Assembly: GCF_963924675.1 (NCBI RefSeq)
Contig: NC_089234.1
Span: 60,485,153 to 60,549,152, forward strand
Direction of reading: 5' to 3'
Length of the DNA: 64,000 bases
DNA from: Phocoena phocoena
Taxonomy: Eukaryota > Chordata > Mammalia > Artiodactyla > Phocoenidae
Part shown: piece by piece, positions 22,269-34,348 of the stretch
Position numbering within the stretch: position 1 is the first letter of the stretch
Layout: every line of letters starts with the position of its first letter
Notes under the pieces: model-generated
Database searches by the model: none
What the model was told of the DNA's origin: nothing
The model's input: only the letters and a program-made list of their open reading frames with translations
Made by a program: the position numbers and the translations under genes

Positions 22269-23052
22269 CAGTAGTTCCCCCTTATCCGCGGGAGATACGT
22301 TCCAAGATCCCCAGTGGATGCCTGAAACTACATACCACATTCTGTATTTTTCCTATGCATACATACCTATGATAAAGTTTAATTTATAAATTAGGTGCAG
22401 TAAGAGATTAACAACTAATAATAAAATAGAAGAATTAAACGATATACTGTAATTAAAAGTATGTGAGTGCTGTCTGTCTCTCTCAGAATTTTTTATTGTA
22501 CAAATGTAGTGCCTTTTCCATTTTCACTAAGCACTTACCATGCACTGTGACTGTAACTTTTGCAGTTTTTGAGGTGTGACAGCAAAACTAGTATGAATCT
22601 CTTTTTCCTTCTTCCTAATTTCACGGATAGAAGATTTGTTCTTAATGTAGATATTAGCAAACCTCAGCATATGATCTTTTTCTTTCCTTATTAAGTCAAG
22701 AACTTTCACCATTTCACTTAAAGGAAGCGCTTTATGGCTTTTCTTTGGCATATCCGAATTGCTGGCATCGTTATTCTTGCCTTTGGGGCCATTATTAAGT
22801 AAAATAAGGGTGACTTGATTACAAGCACTGCAATACCTTGACAGTCAGTCGGATAACAGAGAGGGTGGGATACGCTGGACAAAGGGATGACACTTTCTGG
22901 GTGGGACAGATCACGCTACTCAGAATGGTGCACAATTCAAAACTTAGGAATTGTTTATTTCTGGAATTTTCTATTTAATATTTTTGGACCTCGGTTGACC
23001 ATGGGTAACTGAAACCATGGAAAGCAAGACCATGAATAAGGGGGGACGACAG
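22269..23052 (-). mobile_element. Tigger7/MER44-like DNA transposon
   Basis: Terminal inverted repeats: left CAGTAGTTCCCCCTTATCC, right reverse complement CTGTCGTCCCCCCTTATTC. Flanked by TA on both sides (22267-22268, 23053-23054), as for Tc1/mariner elements. 784 bp, internally deleted. Confidence 0.87.
22527..22751 (-). pseudogene. Tigger transposase N-terminal remnant
   Basis: The minus strand encodes MPKKSHKALPLSEMVKVLDL, then IRKEKDHMLRFANIYIKNKS and SIREIRKKEKEIHTSFAVTP. This is the CENP-B/pogo-type N-terminal helix-turn-helix DNA-binding region of Tigger transposases ('KVLDLI...', 'SSIREI.KKEKEI..SFAV'). The DDE catalytic core is absent, removed by internal deletion. It lies inside the transposon's inverted repeats in the correct orientation. 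It is not a functional gene. CENP-B-like host genes share the fold, but the surrounding TIRs decide in favour of the transposon. Confidence 0.82.
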
Positions 23053-23478
23053 TATATGAGGGTCTCAATTTCTCTACATCTTTATCTGCACTTGTTATTA
23101 CTTTTTTATTATTGCCATCATTTGGGGTGTGAAGTGGTATCTCATTGTGACTTTGATTTACATTCCCCTTATGGCTAGTGCTACTTACAGATTTTGCACC
23201 TGTCATTAAACATTTTAATCTTCAGATTTCATTACTGCTTTTTTATTGACATTTACTTAGTATGAATTTACTTTAAATTTTCACATCTCCTTTTAACAAG
23301 GAACCTATTTTTAAGTTGTGAAATATGCATGGGATTGGGATCTTGGATTAAGAGAATAGTTCTCATTGGAAAAATTGTCCTGTAGGTACCCAGGTATAAT
23401 TCCAGTGGGCTAGCTAAAATATATTATGTTCATGGAGTTAGCACTTTGGATGTATTTTATCAGTTCTGACGTAGTAAT

Positions 23479-23535
23479 CTCCATACAATAAAAGAAGCTC
23501 CATACAATAAAAGAATCTCCATACAATAAAAGAAT
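23479..23535. repeat. Tandem triplication of a 19-bp unit
   Basis: Three head-to-tail copies of CTCCATACAATAAAAGAAK at 23479-23497, 23498-23516 and 23517-23535, differing only in the last base of copy 1. Confidence 0.95.
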
Positions 23536-23558
23536 ATACTCGGAAGTAGAAATACAAA

Positions 23559-23766
23559 TTTTTTTTTTTCTTTTGCGGTACGCGGGCCTCTCACTGCTGT
23601 GGCCTCTCCCGTTGCGGAGCACGGGCTCCGGACGCGCAGGCTCAGCGGCCATGGCTCACGGGCCCAGCCGCCCCGCGGCATGTGGGATCTTCCCGGACCG
23701 GGGCACGAACCTGCGTCCCCTGCATCGGCAGGCGGACTCTCAACCACTGCGCCACCAGGGAAGCCC
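23559..23766 (-). mobile_element. CHR-type SINE, shortened poly-A form, antisense
   Basis: 'gcggtacgcgggcctctcac' to 'gccaccagggaagccc', very well preserved. Probable TSD ACAAATTTTTT / ACAAATATTTT (23552 and 23767). Confidence 0.94.
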
Positions 23767-24264
23767 ACAAATATTTTTGAGTGTCTGTTGATGGGCAGGA
23801 AAGGGTTGATATTTCAGAAAATATTCTGATAAATAATTTTTGAAGATGCTTTGAATTTTATATACTCTGGATTCTTCTCTGTCTTGTGTTTTTCTCTTGA
23901 AAAGGCTATAGAATACATTGTTTTGCTTTTACTTGCCAGTTATCCCTTTCCTTTGATATCCTTTTTTCTGCTGCATTTGAAGGACATCTTTTGGGATAAG
24001 CAAGCTAAATTAATGCGAGGAGTTAGAATACAGCTTTGATGAGGCTAAGGTCATAGATTTGCAAATTTCTGTGTAGAATGTCAGGATACCTTTGACTGCA
24101 ACTGAAGAGGTTTTTCTCATTGGGGGGAGAGTCCTTAAATCAACCCAAAGCATAGTTGCCAGCATTTTTGACTAGTTAATGTGTGAACTTCTGTATATTT
24201 TTATGTATTTAGAAATGCATGCAGCTTATATAAAATCTTGGGGTTTTAGACTACAAGGAACCTT

Positions 24265-24345
24265 TGGAAATCACCTTGTCTTAACCTCTAACTTTGTAAA
24301 TGAGGAACTGAGGTCCATAGAGGAGACATAAACTGCCTAAGAATA
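24265..24345 (-). repeat. MIR fragment, antisense
   Basis: 'aaatgaggaactgaggtcca ... gaggagacataaactgccta' is the reverse MIR core. Confidence 0.5.
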
Positions 24346-24595
24346 TGGTTAGTTATGTAGTTTATATACAGTGAGTACTTGGACAGTGTTCAATGAATAA
24401 ATATATATCAGTTGATGACAGAGCTGAGACTAGATGCTGGGTCTCTTGACTCATAGCCTGATGTATTTCCCTCCATATTATGTCACTTTCCAGGTAGTAC
24501 ATGAAGATCTTGCTAGTTGTCCCTGTAGAAGTCCAAGAGAAAACAGATACATAACCCAAGCTTCTCTTCTAACATTGTCTTTGGAATATTTACAG

Positions 24596-24681
24596 CTGAA
24601 GGCAGGTACAACCTCTACACAACAGATAGCAAATATGTCTTCAAGGAAAGAGAATCATTTGATGGCCGGAACATTTTGAAG
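24596..24681 (+). CDS. ASCC1: ASCC1 internal coding exon
   Basis: Two bases complete GCT (Ala) with the previous exon, then the frame gives EGRYNLYTTDSKYVF and KERESFDGRNILK, ending in phase 0. Acceptor 'tttacag' ends at 24595; donor GTCAGT starts at 24682. This small exon lies in the C-terminal half of the 2H phosphoesterase-like domain. There is no disruption. Confidence 0.95.
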
Positions 24682-26629
24682 GTCAGTATGAAGCAGAGTG
24701 AATTGGAAACCTTTGGCATGTGTCCTAAAATAAGGGAGGACAATAAGTGGTTCTCCTTTTAACAGTAAAGTATATTTTTCTCATATTTCCCATGAGGATT
24801 ATTGATTGAAAGGACTGTTAAAATTGTTTTTCATTGTCCTAAAAGAGAAATCTTTTTTGACTTGTTAAAAGGCTGTTGGTATCTCTTAGAGTACTTGAAA
24901 CTGATGATTTAAGAAACAAGTATAGTGACTATTTGGATCCATAGGAATAAGTTGATTTTAACCTTGTGAGTCTTGCTCTGTATTTTACCTCTGGAGGACT
25001 GAGTGTGCATTTTTTTAAGTGAAAAAGAATAGTTTGTCTTGTTCTAGTAGATTTTTCTCTTCACCCACAAAGTCGCTCTCCAAAGTTCCTGTATAATCTA
25101 TTTTTACTCAGGAACAGCCCATGTACTAAAAGCTCGGTGGTCCATTTCTGACTGTTGAGGATTTGCTTCTGAGCGTTAAATTAACCTATGAAATTCAAAT
25201 AAAAGGGGTTCTTTAGGATTGCATTTATCTTTCTACCACAGACCACGTTCTGTAACATCCACAGTTTATGCTCTCTCTATCAGGTTAACATACCATTGTG
25301 CCTCTGTGCAGAGAGAAACATAAGTTGATATCAAAAGAGAGGTTTTTGATTCTTCATTTTACTTGTTCTATAATGATGTAGGTCATACATTTTCAAGGCC
25401 ATGGGTGTTTTTTGGAGCTGGGAGGGAGAGTATGTATATAATAACTTCAGAATAAGCTCTAGCTTTAAAAATGTTTTTTCTTTTTCCTTCCTTCCTTCCT
25501 CCATTCCCTTATCTTATCACTTGACAGTTTTGTTGCCCAATGCCTAATATGACCTCATTGCGTATAATTAATGACATCACTCTTCAGCAGCTGCAAGCTC
25601 CTCACTGCGAGCCCAACAGAGCAATGACAGCATTCACTTAGGCAGGCATTCCTGCCTTGTGGGGAAGGGGCTTTGCAGGGCTTTGTGGATTCCTTCTTTT
25701 ACTTGATACCTTTTCTCTCTTTGAGTAATTTTCTTGTCTTCAAAGTAGCTATTGTAGATTTGGTTTGAGTGTCAAGCTGCTTATGAATTCAGTTGCAGTT
25801 TACTTATTTTCCCAGGCCACAGCTTCATTGTATGAATCTTTCTCCTCCTCTAGCTCATTTCCTGGGGCTTTTTAAATAATAGCATTAATTACTTTACTTT
25901 TTTGTTATTGTTAATTTGATTAAGAAAAAAACTAGGCGGATGGGGAAAGAAATCTGTTGGAATGACTCAAGCCAACTTGGTTCCTTTGAAATTAGAATTA
26001 AAGCCCAAAAGGTATGTTGATGCAAGTGGAGTGTGAGGTGCTTTAACATCTGTAAGAGGGAGGTAACAGCAGGGAGCCTGAGAAGTTGCTGTATGAACAG
26101 TATGGATCTCTCATTGAATATTTAATTTCTCTCATTCTGGAAAGTCAGTTTTCCATTTAAAGATGCTTGGCTTGGAAATCTTCCTAACCCACCCCAGTGA
26201 TGACACGGCTGTAGCTCCCTCTAGTGTTGACAAAAGCTTGCTATAGTAGTTGTACCCTTACTGTTAAGGCCTAATTGGAATTTTAGAGCTGGGCCCAGCT
26301 AGGTACTTGGAAACTATTTAATCCAGTTCCTCATTTTACTCTCTAAGGGTGTGAGATCCAATATGGTTAAAATGTTTTGCCAAAGGTTAACGCTAGATAG
26401 TAGCAGAGTCTGAATCAGAACAAAAAGATCCAAAGCTCACAAGTTAGCAATGTCTCTACTCTTTTCCATAAAGATGCTCAGTGTTTAGGTAGAAATCAGT
26501 AGATTGAAACTGGGCCTATCTGAATTGTGAAAATATCTGACTAGACATAAATGTTGAGGCAATGGGTGTGCCAGTTAGTCTAAAACTGGCTAATTAAGAA
26601 TTAGACTTTTGAGTTGAATATAATACTAA

Positions 26630-26765
26630 CACCAACAGAAATACTTATTGACTGTATACCATCTGTCAGACTATGTGCCCTATAGATAAAAGTCATTATG
26701 ATACAGTCCTTACCTTCCACGAGCTTCCTGTCTTTGAGAGATACAGCTGGTTAATAGGTAATTAC
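26630..26765 (-). repeat. L2 3'-end fragment, antisense
   Basis: 'aatacttattgactgtatac ... cagactatgtgcc ... tacagtccttaccttccacg' is the reverse L2 terminal pattern. Confidence 0.5.
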
Positions 26766-26871
26766 CATATAAAATGATGGGGACAAATTATGAAATGGAG
26801 GGGAAGTACCTTTGAGCACAGGTAGTTGTAAAAAAGTATCTTTTGATAGAATTTCCAATATATTACTTTTT

Positions 26872-27147
26872 TTTGTAAACTTATTTATTTATTTTTGGCT
26901 GCATTGGGTTTCATTGTGGTGCATGGGCTTCTCATTGCAGCGGCCTCTCTTTTTGTGCAGCACGGGCTCTAGGCGTGTGGGCTTCAGTAGTTGTGACACG
27001 TGGGCTCTAGAGCACAGCCTCAGTAGTCGTGGCACACAGGCTTAGTTGCTCTGCAGCATGTGGGATCTTCCCAGACCAGGGCTCAAACCCGTGTCCCCTG
27101 CATTGGCAGGTAGATTCTTAACCACTGTGCCACCAGGGAAGTCCCCC
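26872..27147 (-). mobile_element. CHR-type SINE, long form, antisense
   Basis: TTATTTATT tail and reversed head. 16-bp TSD CAATATATTACTTTTT / CAGTATATTACTTTTT (26856-26871, 27148-27163). Confidence 0.94.
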
Positions 27148-28551
27148 CAGTATATTACTTTTTAATCATTAGTTCCACAAAATATAATCTTTCACTTACA
27201 TTTAATCAAAGGAATTAACTTTTCTTTGAGAATAAAGATAAAATGTGGCATCCAACAACTAGCCCCCCAAACACACAAGCAGTAATAACTGTATTTATGA
27301 AGTAGCTATAGCAGCCCACTTTTTGGAATTACAAGACAAGTCTTTCTCAACTAGAACATTAGAACCCATGGCCCCTGAATCCCTTGCAAAAAAAAAATTT
27401 TTTTAACTGATGGATTATACATAGTTTTTGTACCAGATATAATTATTATGTTTAGAAAGGGAAAAAAATCACTTCATTAACAAGGTAGGAACTGACTTGG
27501 AATAAACAGAAAGGTTAACTGCATATGTGTACAGCATATTAACAGCTACATAGGTCAAGGATCAGGAATGCTGGTGATGGGAAGCAGCCTTGGAAAAAAA
27601 TCAACTTCATCTGCTATTCAAAGAGAAACAAAACGAGAATGCAAGTCATTGCTCATTGCTGTAAGAATTTAATGAGTAACAGCCAATTGCTATTCTACTC
27701 CATGAAGAGAATTGGTCCTTTTGGCTTGGTGTAGTATTATGTGTTTCGGATGCCTTAATAAGAAAAAAAAAACTCCGACTCTTGGAGGTAGAAGCCACAT
27801 TTTTCTTTTGTATAGCTCTTTTGAGAGTTGTTGCAGCTATTATAGACTAGTATCTGGTTATCCCTAGTTAAAATAAGAATTTTCTTACCCTAAGAAAGAC
27901 TTTGAAAGAAGAACTGACAACTAAAGAATCATTCCGCGTGTTTTTCAAACCAGAAAAGGAATGTATTTAGTAGTAACATTTTTTTATGGAAGACTGACAG
28001 ATAGCTCTGAAAGGAGGATATACAAGTGAAGAAGACCTAGGCCAAATTAATAGGATAGTGTCCTGTCAGAGGGTTTCCATTTCTCATCTAACAGATAGGA
28101 GCAAAGATGTAGTTTGTTTGTCTATAATGCAGTGATAAACTTGTAAATGGAGAAATCATGCTGATCTAAAGATGTAATGCAGGAAATAACTGCTCCCTCG
28201 CTAGCTAAAAGTAGAATGGTCATTAACTGCCAGTTTCTGGAGAGAGAAGTGGTCTTAATGGCAGTCTGTTTGGGGGACTTAATGAAATGGTCTTATGCAA
28301 TCGAATCAGTATTCCAAGACTGTGCTCTCAGCAGATTGAATAGGGGTCCAGTAGTAACTGTTTAAAAGCATAGCTTCTAACTGCAAAGTGAAGAGGAGAC
28401 ATTAGAGCCCTAGGTTGTACTCACCAGAGATGATTTGGTATAAATAAAGGCACAATAATATATTTGGGAAGGAATAGACAGTACTATGGGTCCAAAATCA
28501 AAGGACACTGTGAAAGTGCCATTTCTTTAGATACTTAAAAGTCCTGGAACA

Positions 28552-29938
28552 AAGTGATGCTGGGAAGACTGGACAGCTTCATGTAGAAGAATGAAATTAG
28601 AACACTCCCTAACACCATACATAAAAATAAACTCAAAATGGATTAAAGACCTAAATGTAAGGCCAGAAACTATAAAACTCTTAGAGGAAAACGTAGGAAG
28701 AACGCTCTTTGACATAAATAACAGCAAGATCCTTTTTGACCCAACTCCTAGAGAAATGGAAATAAAAACAAAAATAAACAAATGGGACATAATGAAACTT
28801 AAAAGCTTTTGCACAGCAAAGGAAACCATAAACAAGACAAAAAGACAACCCTCAGAATGGGAGAAAATATTTGCAAATGAACCAACTGACAAAGGATTAA
28901 TCTCCAAAATTTATAAGCAGCTCTTACAGCTCAATATCAAAAAAACAAACAATCCAATCCAAAGATGGGCAGAAGACCTAAATAGACATTTCTCCAAAGA
29001 AGATATACAGATTGCCAACAAACACATGAAAGGATGCTCAACATCACTAATCATTAGAGAAATGCAAGTCAAAACTACAATGAGGTATCACCTCACACCA
29101 GTCAGAATGGCCATCATCAAAAAATCTACAAACAATAAATGCTGGAGAGGGTGTGGAGAAAAGGGAACCCTCTTGCACTGTTGGTGGGAATGTAAATTTA
29201 TACAGCCACTATGGAGAGCAGTATGGAGGTTCCTTAAAAAACTAGAAATAGAACTACCATACGACCCAGCAATCCCACTACTGGGCATATACCCTGAGAA
29301 AACCATAATTCAAAAAGAGTCATGTACCACAATGTTCATTGCAGCTCTATTTACAATAGTCAGGACATGGAAGCAGCCTAAGTGTCCATCAACAGATGAA
29401 TGGATAAAGAAGATGTGGCACATATATACAATGGAATATTACTCAGCCATAAAAAGAAGTGAAATTGAGTTATTTGTAGTGAGGTGGATGGACCTAGAGT
29501 CTGTCATACAGAGTGAAGTAAGTCAGAAAGAGAAAAACAAATACTGTATGCTAACACATATATATGGAATCTAAAAAAAAAAAAAGGTTCTGAAGAACCT
29601 AGGGGCAGGACAGGAATAAAGACGCAGACATAGAGAATGGACTTGAGGACACGGGGAGGGGGAAGGGTAAGCTGGACGAAGTGAGAGAGTGGCATGGACA
29701 TATATACACTACCAAATGTAAAATAGATAGCTAGTGGAAAGCAGTCACATAGCACTGGGAGATCATCTCGGTGCTTTGTGACCACCTAGAGGGGTGGGAT
29801 AAGGAGGGTGGGGGGGAGACGCAAGAGGGAGGGAATATGGGGATATATGTATATGCATAGCTGATTCACTTTGTTACACAGTAGAAATTAACACAACATT
29901 GTAAAGCAATTATACTGCAATAAAGATGCTAAAAAAAA
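28552..29938 (+). mobile_element. Young 5'-truncated L1 with TSD
   Basis: Carries the last ~1 kb of L1 ORF2 and the whole 3' UTR, ending '...gcaataaagatgctaaaaaaa'. Flanked by a perfect 10-bp TSD TCCTGGAACA (28542-28551, 29939-29948). The 5' end is truncated as is usual for L1. The long undamaged reading frame marks it as recent compared with the other L1 fragments here. Confidence 0.93.
28591..29574 (+). CDS. L1 ORF2 protein, C-terminal 327 residues (open, truncated)
   Basis: ORF2p is the endonuclease/reverse transcriptase of LINE-1. Only the region after the reverse transcriptase core remains, including the cysteine-rich C-terminal segment: [20 protein letters not shown] has the expected C-x3-C-x7-H-x4-C spacing. 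Other typical blocks are [35 protein letters not shown] and [17 protein letters not shown]. The first Met is simply internal, since the element is 5'-truncated; endonuclease and RT domains are absent, so it cannot retrotranspose on its own. The ORF has no stop or frameshift over 984 bp and ends just before the 3' UTR. Confidence 0.93.
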   Translation: MKLEHSLTPYIKINSKWIKDLNVRPETIKLLEENVGRTLFDINNSKILFDPTPREMEIKTKINKWDIMKLKSFCTAKETINKTKRQPSEWEKIFANEPTDKGLISKIYKQLLQLNIKKTNNPIQRWAEDLNRHFSKEDIQIANKHMKGCSTSLIIREMQVKTTMRYHLTPVRMAIIKKSTNNKCWRGCGEKGTLLHCWWECKFIQPLWRAVWRFLKKLEIELPYDPAIPLLGIYPEKTIIQKESCTTMFIAALFTIVRTWKQPKCPSTDEWIKKMWHIYTMEYYSAIKRSEIELFVVRWMDLESVIQSEVSQKEKNKYCMLTHIYGI

Positions 29939-30299
29939 TCCTGGAACATATAAAGCAAGTAAAAAAAGAGATGAATTTTTTTTTATATATAAGAATATTT
30001 AAATTTAGAGAAAGAGGGAATTGGCAGTATTTAACTATATTAATATTTAATAGTACTTTATCTGAAAATATGTTTTAAATCTAGCTAGGTACATTGAGAC
30101 TTTTCTTGAAAGATGTAAATGAGAGTAACTCAAGTATTTCATTCATTTTTGCTTTGCTCCATTGCTGCCTCTTAAAGTTCTTTAAAAGGACAGTTAGAAT
30201 GAATGCATTTAAATGAGAGCTTTATTTAGTTTTCTTTACTTAGAGAAGTTTCTATAAAGGAAGCTGTTTAAAAATACATACTATTTATTCTCTTTGGTA

Positions 30300-30420
30300 A
30301 AAGTTCATAAAACATATGTGTACTTTTAAACAAATAATCATAAAGTGAACACTGTAACTACTACCAAGGTCAAGAAGCAGAATGTGCCTCACATGTCCTT
30401 CCCTGGCCAACTCTGTGGTC
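30300..30420 (-). repeat. L1M 3'-UTR-like fragment, antisense
   Basis: 'aaagtgaacactgtaactac ... caaggtcaagaagcagaatg' resembles the reverse L1M 3' UTR. Confidence 0.4.
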
Positions 30421-30935
30421 AATTTGTCCTAAGGTAACAAAGGCACAATTAAGTTCTTAAATACTCTTAGTGAAGAGGCTTGTTTTCAATGATTACTTGT
30501 TTCAGAGTATTAGAAGAATATTGAAAAGATGAATTTATTTTTTCAAGGGAAGAGAGATTAGATTGAGAACTCGGTAGTAATTTTTTAAAAAAAGATATTA
30601 ATGACTACAGAGGAAGACTAGCATTTAGAAAGTATATTATTTCTAAGGAAGAAAATATTGTGTTTTTTATTATCCAATTCAGTATTAAGCCACGTTACAT
30701 ACTGTTCTTGAAAATTACTTCTTAGTCACATGGCTCTTCTTTAGAATTTTTTTTTTCAAAACTCACCTTTCGCAGAAAGCCTTTCCTTGAAAAATCTATC
30801 ACTAAATGTTCCATTGCACTATTATATCACTATGAATAACAGCAAATTGAATGTAGAAAAAAGTTGCTATGTCTCATTACCACCGTAGCTATGGTGTCAT
30901 TTTTACTACTTGATATTTCTATGACTTGAAATTTT

Positions 30936-31052
30936 TTTTTTTTTGGCCGCATTGCATGGCTTGCGGGATCTTAGTTCCCTGATCAGGGGATTGAACCTGG
31001 GCCCCAGCAGTGAAAGTGCCGAGTCCCAACCATTGGACTGCCAGGGAATTCC
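30936..31052 (-). mobile_element. CHR-type SINE, short form, antisense
   Basis: Poly-T, 'ggccgcattgcatggcttgc', reversed head '...actgccagggaattcc'. TSD TGAAATTTT (30927-30935, 31053-31061). Confidence 0.93.
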
Positions 31053-31744
31053 TGAAATTTTAATTTAAGTAAAATCACTAAGCAGGTGTCACTTTCTATT
31101 TAAGCTATTTATGCTTATACACTGTTGACATTTATTAACTTCACTTGGGCATACTAATATTTTGTAAGAGCTTTTATCCACAGCATTGGAAGCAATCACA
31201 TCATTCTTGACAATCATGTAAAATAGGCAGCTTGTTAGAGGAGCAAATGTACAACTTTCTAGAGAATTTCACTTGGAAAATAAAAGCAAGATGTTGTGGA
31301 AAAGGCTTCTGTGAGAAGAGAGTTCATAGAAATAACATATATACTCACATATGTATATATTAATTAAGGATTGGAAGATAAAGCTAAGGAAATCTCTGGC
31401 AAAGTGGAGAGATAGAAAATATGAGGGGAAAATCTGACAAAGAGGATCCTCAGGCAGTGCAAAAATTAACTGTTAGGGTTCTAAAAGGAGAAAACAGACC
31501 TTGGAGTCTTGAACTTGGATGAAAGAGCCTCTGGACTGGTAGTGCTCCCAGGTACTTGGCAATAGTAAAGAAAAATCCTTTCTGGAAGAAAGTTCTATCA
31601 CCCTCTGCCTAAAAGTATTCTTCCAAGGAACTTTTGCCCCCAAAACAGCCAATACACAAAGATAACTAGGCATATGAGGAAACCACTCACCATAAGCAAA
31701 CAGACATCCAGAACTCATAAAGACATGAAATACTAGAATTATCA

Positions 31745-32200
31745 GACTTAGGCTAAAACAACTTTTTTATCAGGTAATTGGGAACTATTGCAAAGAAAAA
31801 GTGATGTAGCAGTTTTGAAAAGAACCAAGTAGAAATGCTAGAACTGTAAAAATGCAATAACTGAACTTAAGAGCTCAGTGGATGGGGTTTAGCAGGAAGT
31901 TAGCAAATTAGATAGAGCTGCAGAGGGAAGTAGTGAAGTGGAAATTGTCACAAGAAATTATCCAGCATGTTGCATGGGCAGAGGGGGAAGGTAAAAATTA
32001 CAGATGAGAGAAAAAGAGACATATAGGATAGAGTGAGAAGATCTAATATACATTTAATTGGAGTCCCAGAAGGAGAGGAAAGAGAGAATGGGCCAGAGCT
32101 GATGAAAGACATCAACCTACAGATTAAGAAGCCAAATGAATTCCAAACAGTTATGTTGAGTGAGCCTATATTGCACTTTTCTTTCCTACAACTTGTGAGT
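31745..32200 (+). repeat. L1M ORF1/5'-region fragment
   Basis: A reading frame at 32033 gives RRSNIHLIGVPEGEERENGP, a segment typical of L1 ORF1p. Upstream sequence is degenerate but L1M-like. It is not a functional gene. Confidence 0.6.
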
Positions 32201-32789
32201 GAATCATGGACGACATGAACTAAACTACTTTAAAAAGGCCCCAGCACTTTTTAAAATGAATGTCTAGAGTTTGTTGGCAGTATCCACATTACAAAGAACA
32301 AAACACAGGAAATCAGTGAAAGAATGCTTTTCTTAACGTAGGTTATAAAAAAAAAGAAAGAAGGGAAAAAGGTATCCAGGAATTCTCTTTACTATTTTTG
32401 TAACTTTTCTGAAAGACTGAAACTACATCATTGTAAAAAATTACAAAAAATAAAAGAAGATGGAAGACAGACATGCTCTTGGGAGGGGAATAGAACACTA
32501 ACCATTTGTTATGGTTGTGGTTTTTTTTTTTAATAACCATCTTCCAGAAAAGTTTGTTGAAGTCTTGCCTATGTTTTGTTCCAGCGTTTAGGATAGATGT
32601 AACTTCTGTTAATTCCTGATCTTACTACAAAATTTGGCCCATTTGATTTCAAGGGGTATAAGAATTTAAGGTAAGGAACAACTTCCTGATTAGGATGTTT
32701 CATATTGAGCAAGCTACTAATAAGGTAGCTGCATCTTTCACTAGAATGTTTTTTGTTTTGTTTTATTTAAGAAAATAGAGTCCATTTCT

Positions 32790-33335
32790 CTTTAAAGCCA
32801 TTCCTCCCACCAACATCCTTTTCAAACTATTCCATTTAATTCCATGAAACCTATCTGTCAGCTCTGTCATTACACTGAAACCGCACTGTAAAAAGGCACC
32901 AGTAGCCCCCTTTTGTCTAGTGCCTTAACCTACTTTAATTTTTTCCCAGTAACCACATTGAGAGTTTTAAGCCCTTTTCTCTTTCAAATGTTCTCTTCTC
33001 TTGGCTTCAGTGGCAGTTTTTTCCTTTTTCTGGTTCTACTTTTTTTTTAATTCACTGCCTTGTATGACTACTTCCTAAAGTTTTGTCCTTATCTCTCTAT
33101 TTTTCTTTTACTGCAATCTTGTTCTATCCAAATCCTACTCATTCTTCAAAGTCCAGTACAGGTGTTACCTCCTCCATAATGGTAAGGACCATCCCAGTCT
33201 ATGGCATGCTTTCACCTCTCAGTGCCTTCCCTCCTCTCCTTACTTTGTGCAGACACCATTCACATGCCTCTCAGCGCTTAGCAATGTCTTTTGTGCCTGG
33301 CAAGCATTCAGGAAGCTTTTTCTGGATTGGCTAAC
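32790..33335 (+). repeat. L2 fragment
   Basis: 'cattcttcaaagtccagtac', 'ttacctcctccataatggta' and the pyrimidine-rich upstream body are L2-like. Confidence 0.55.
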
Positions 33336-33473
33336 TAAAACTTTTTTCCGTAGAAATCAGAAATCTATAAATTTCCATAGAATCTTCCTTTGGCAGAAGA
33401 AAAGAAAAAGATTTTGATTGACAAAGGGGATATTTTTTGCCTCTTACTTGAAATTGTAACTCTCAGAGCAGGG

Positions 33474-33776
33474 TCCTGTAAGCTATGGTCTAAGGACCAA
33501 ATTTGGCCTGTCCCCTGTTTTGTATGGCCCTCAAACTACGAATGGTGTTTATATTTTTTTAATGGTTGAAAAAAATTAAAAGAAGAATAATTTATGACAT
33601 GTAAAAATTATATGCAATTCAAATATGAGGGTCTCTAAATAAAATTTTATTGGAACACAGTTGTCCTCATTTGTTTATGCACTGATTGCTTTTGTGCCAC
33701 AGTACCAAAGTTAAGTAGTTGTGACGAACAACGTATGACCACCTGACCCCTTATGGAAAATGTTTGCTGACCACTG
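33474..33776 (-). mobile_element. hAT-Charlie-type nonautonomous element, antisense
   Basis: 'ggaccaaatttggcctgtcc', 'aataaaattttattggaaca' and the right end 'atgtttgctgaccactg' match, in reverse, a common Charlie-group element beginning CAGTGGTCAGCAAAC. Confidence 0.75.
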
Positions 33777-34348
33777 TCTTAAAGGTTAGTGTTTAGTTCA
33801 ATTTTTTAATTTCACCCAGTGCCCTTTCTGCTTTATGATTAGATATGATGCTTGTATTTAATAGACCTTCAAGATATTTATGTCATAAATATTTAGTTAG
33901 CAGCAGTCAGTCCTATTGAATTTTCATTTACTTAACTCTTTTCTAGCAAATGTTTCTTTTTAAAAATTAGTTTACTAAATTCAAGAAAAGAGAGCCCCAA
34001 GTCAAATAAACCTGTAACTCATACTCACAACCCTCCATTAATAAGTGAAGTTCATTTTTCAGTTAAATTTGACTGCAACTTTATTACTTCACATCAGCAA
34101 GGTTCAGCTGATAGGAATAATAATGAGCTTGAATTTACATTTAAATTCCTTTTATTTCAAAATACATCCAAAAATAATTTTGTTTCTCTGTGGTGTGCAC
34201 TAATTAACTTTAAACATGAACAGTGATTTATTTTGCATTTTCATTTATGCCTTATTACCGAATGTATTAATAAAAAGTATTGAATGAAAACTAAAGACCA
34301 GTGAACTTGTAAGTAAACCTGTGTTAATTTTAAAATTAGCATGAATAG

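Larger units (their letters stand above)
21625..23205 (-). repeat. Old L1M 3' region, antisense, split by a Tigger element
   Basis: Left part 21625-22268 reads through the reverse L1M 3' UTR ('agtgagatgtaattcatata', 'aataatccattgtatggaca', 'ttttccagagtggctgcacc'). The right part 23053-23205 continues it ('tggggtgtgaagtggtatct'). The Tigger at 22269-23052 separates them. Confidence 0.8.
18650..24595 (+). other. ASCC1: ASCC1 intron (5.9 kb)
   Basis: GT-AG intron (GTAAGT; 'tatttacag' ending at 24595). It contains five CHR SINEs, three hAT-type elements and an L1 split by a Tigger element, listed separately. 19450-20270 and 23770-24260 show nothing I can assign. Confidence 0.9.

Noticed and set aside
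23479..23535. Possible CRISPR-like array
   Set aside because: The three 19-bp units are directly adjacent with no spacers; it is a simple tandem repeat in a mammalian intron.
28527..28907. 126-codon minus-strand ORF
   Set aside because: Antisense shadow of the L1 ORF2 reading frame.
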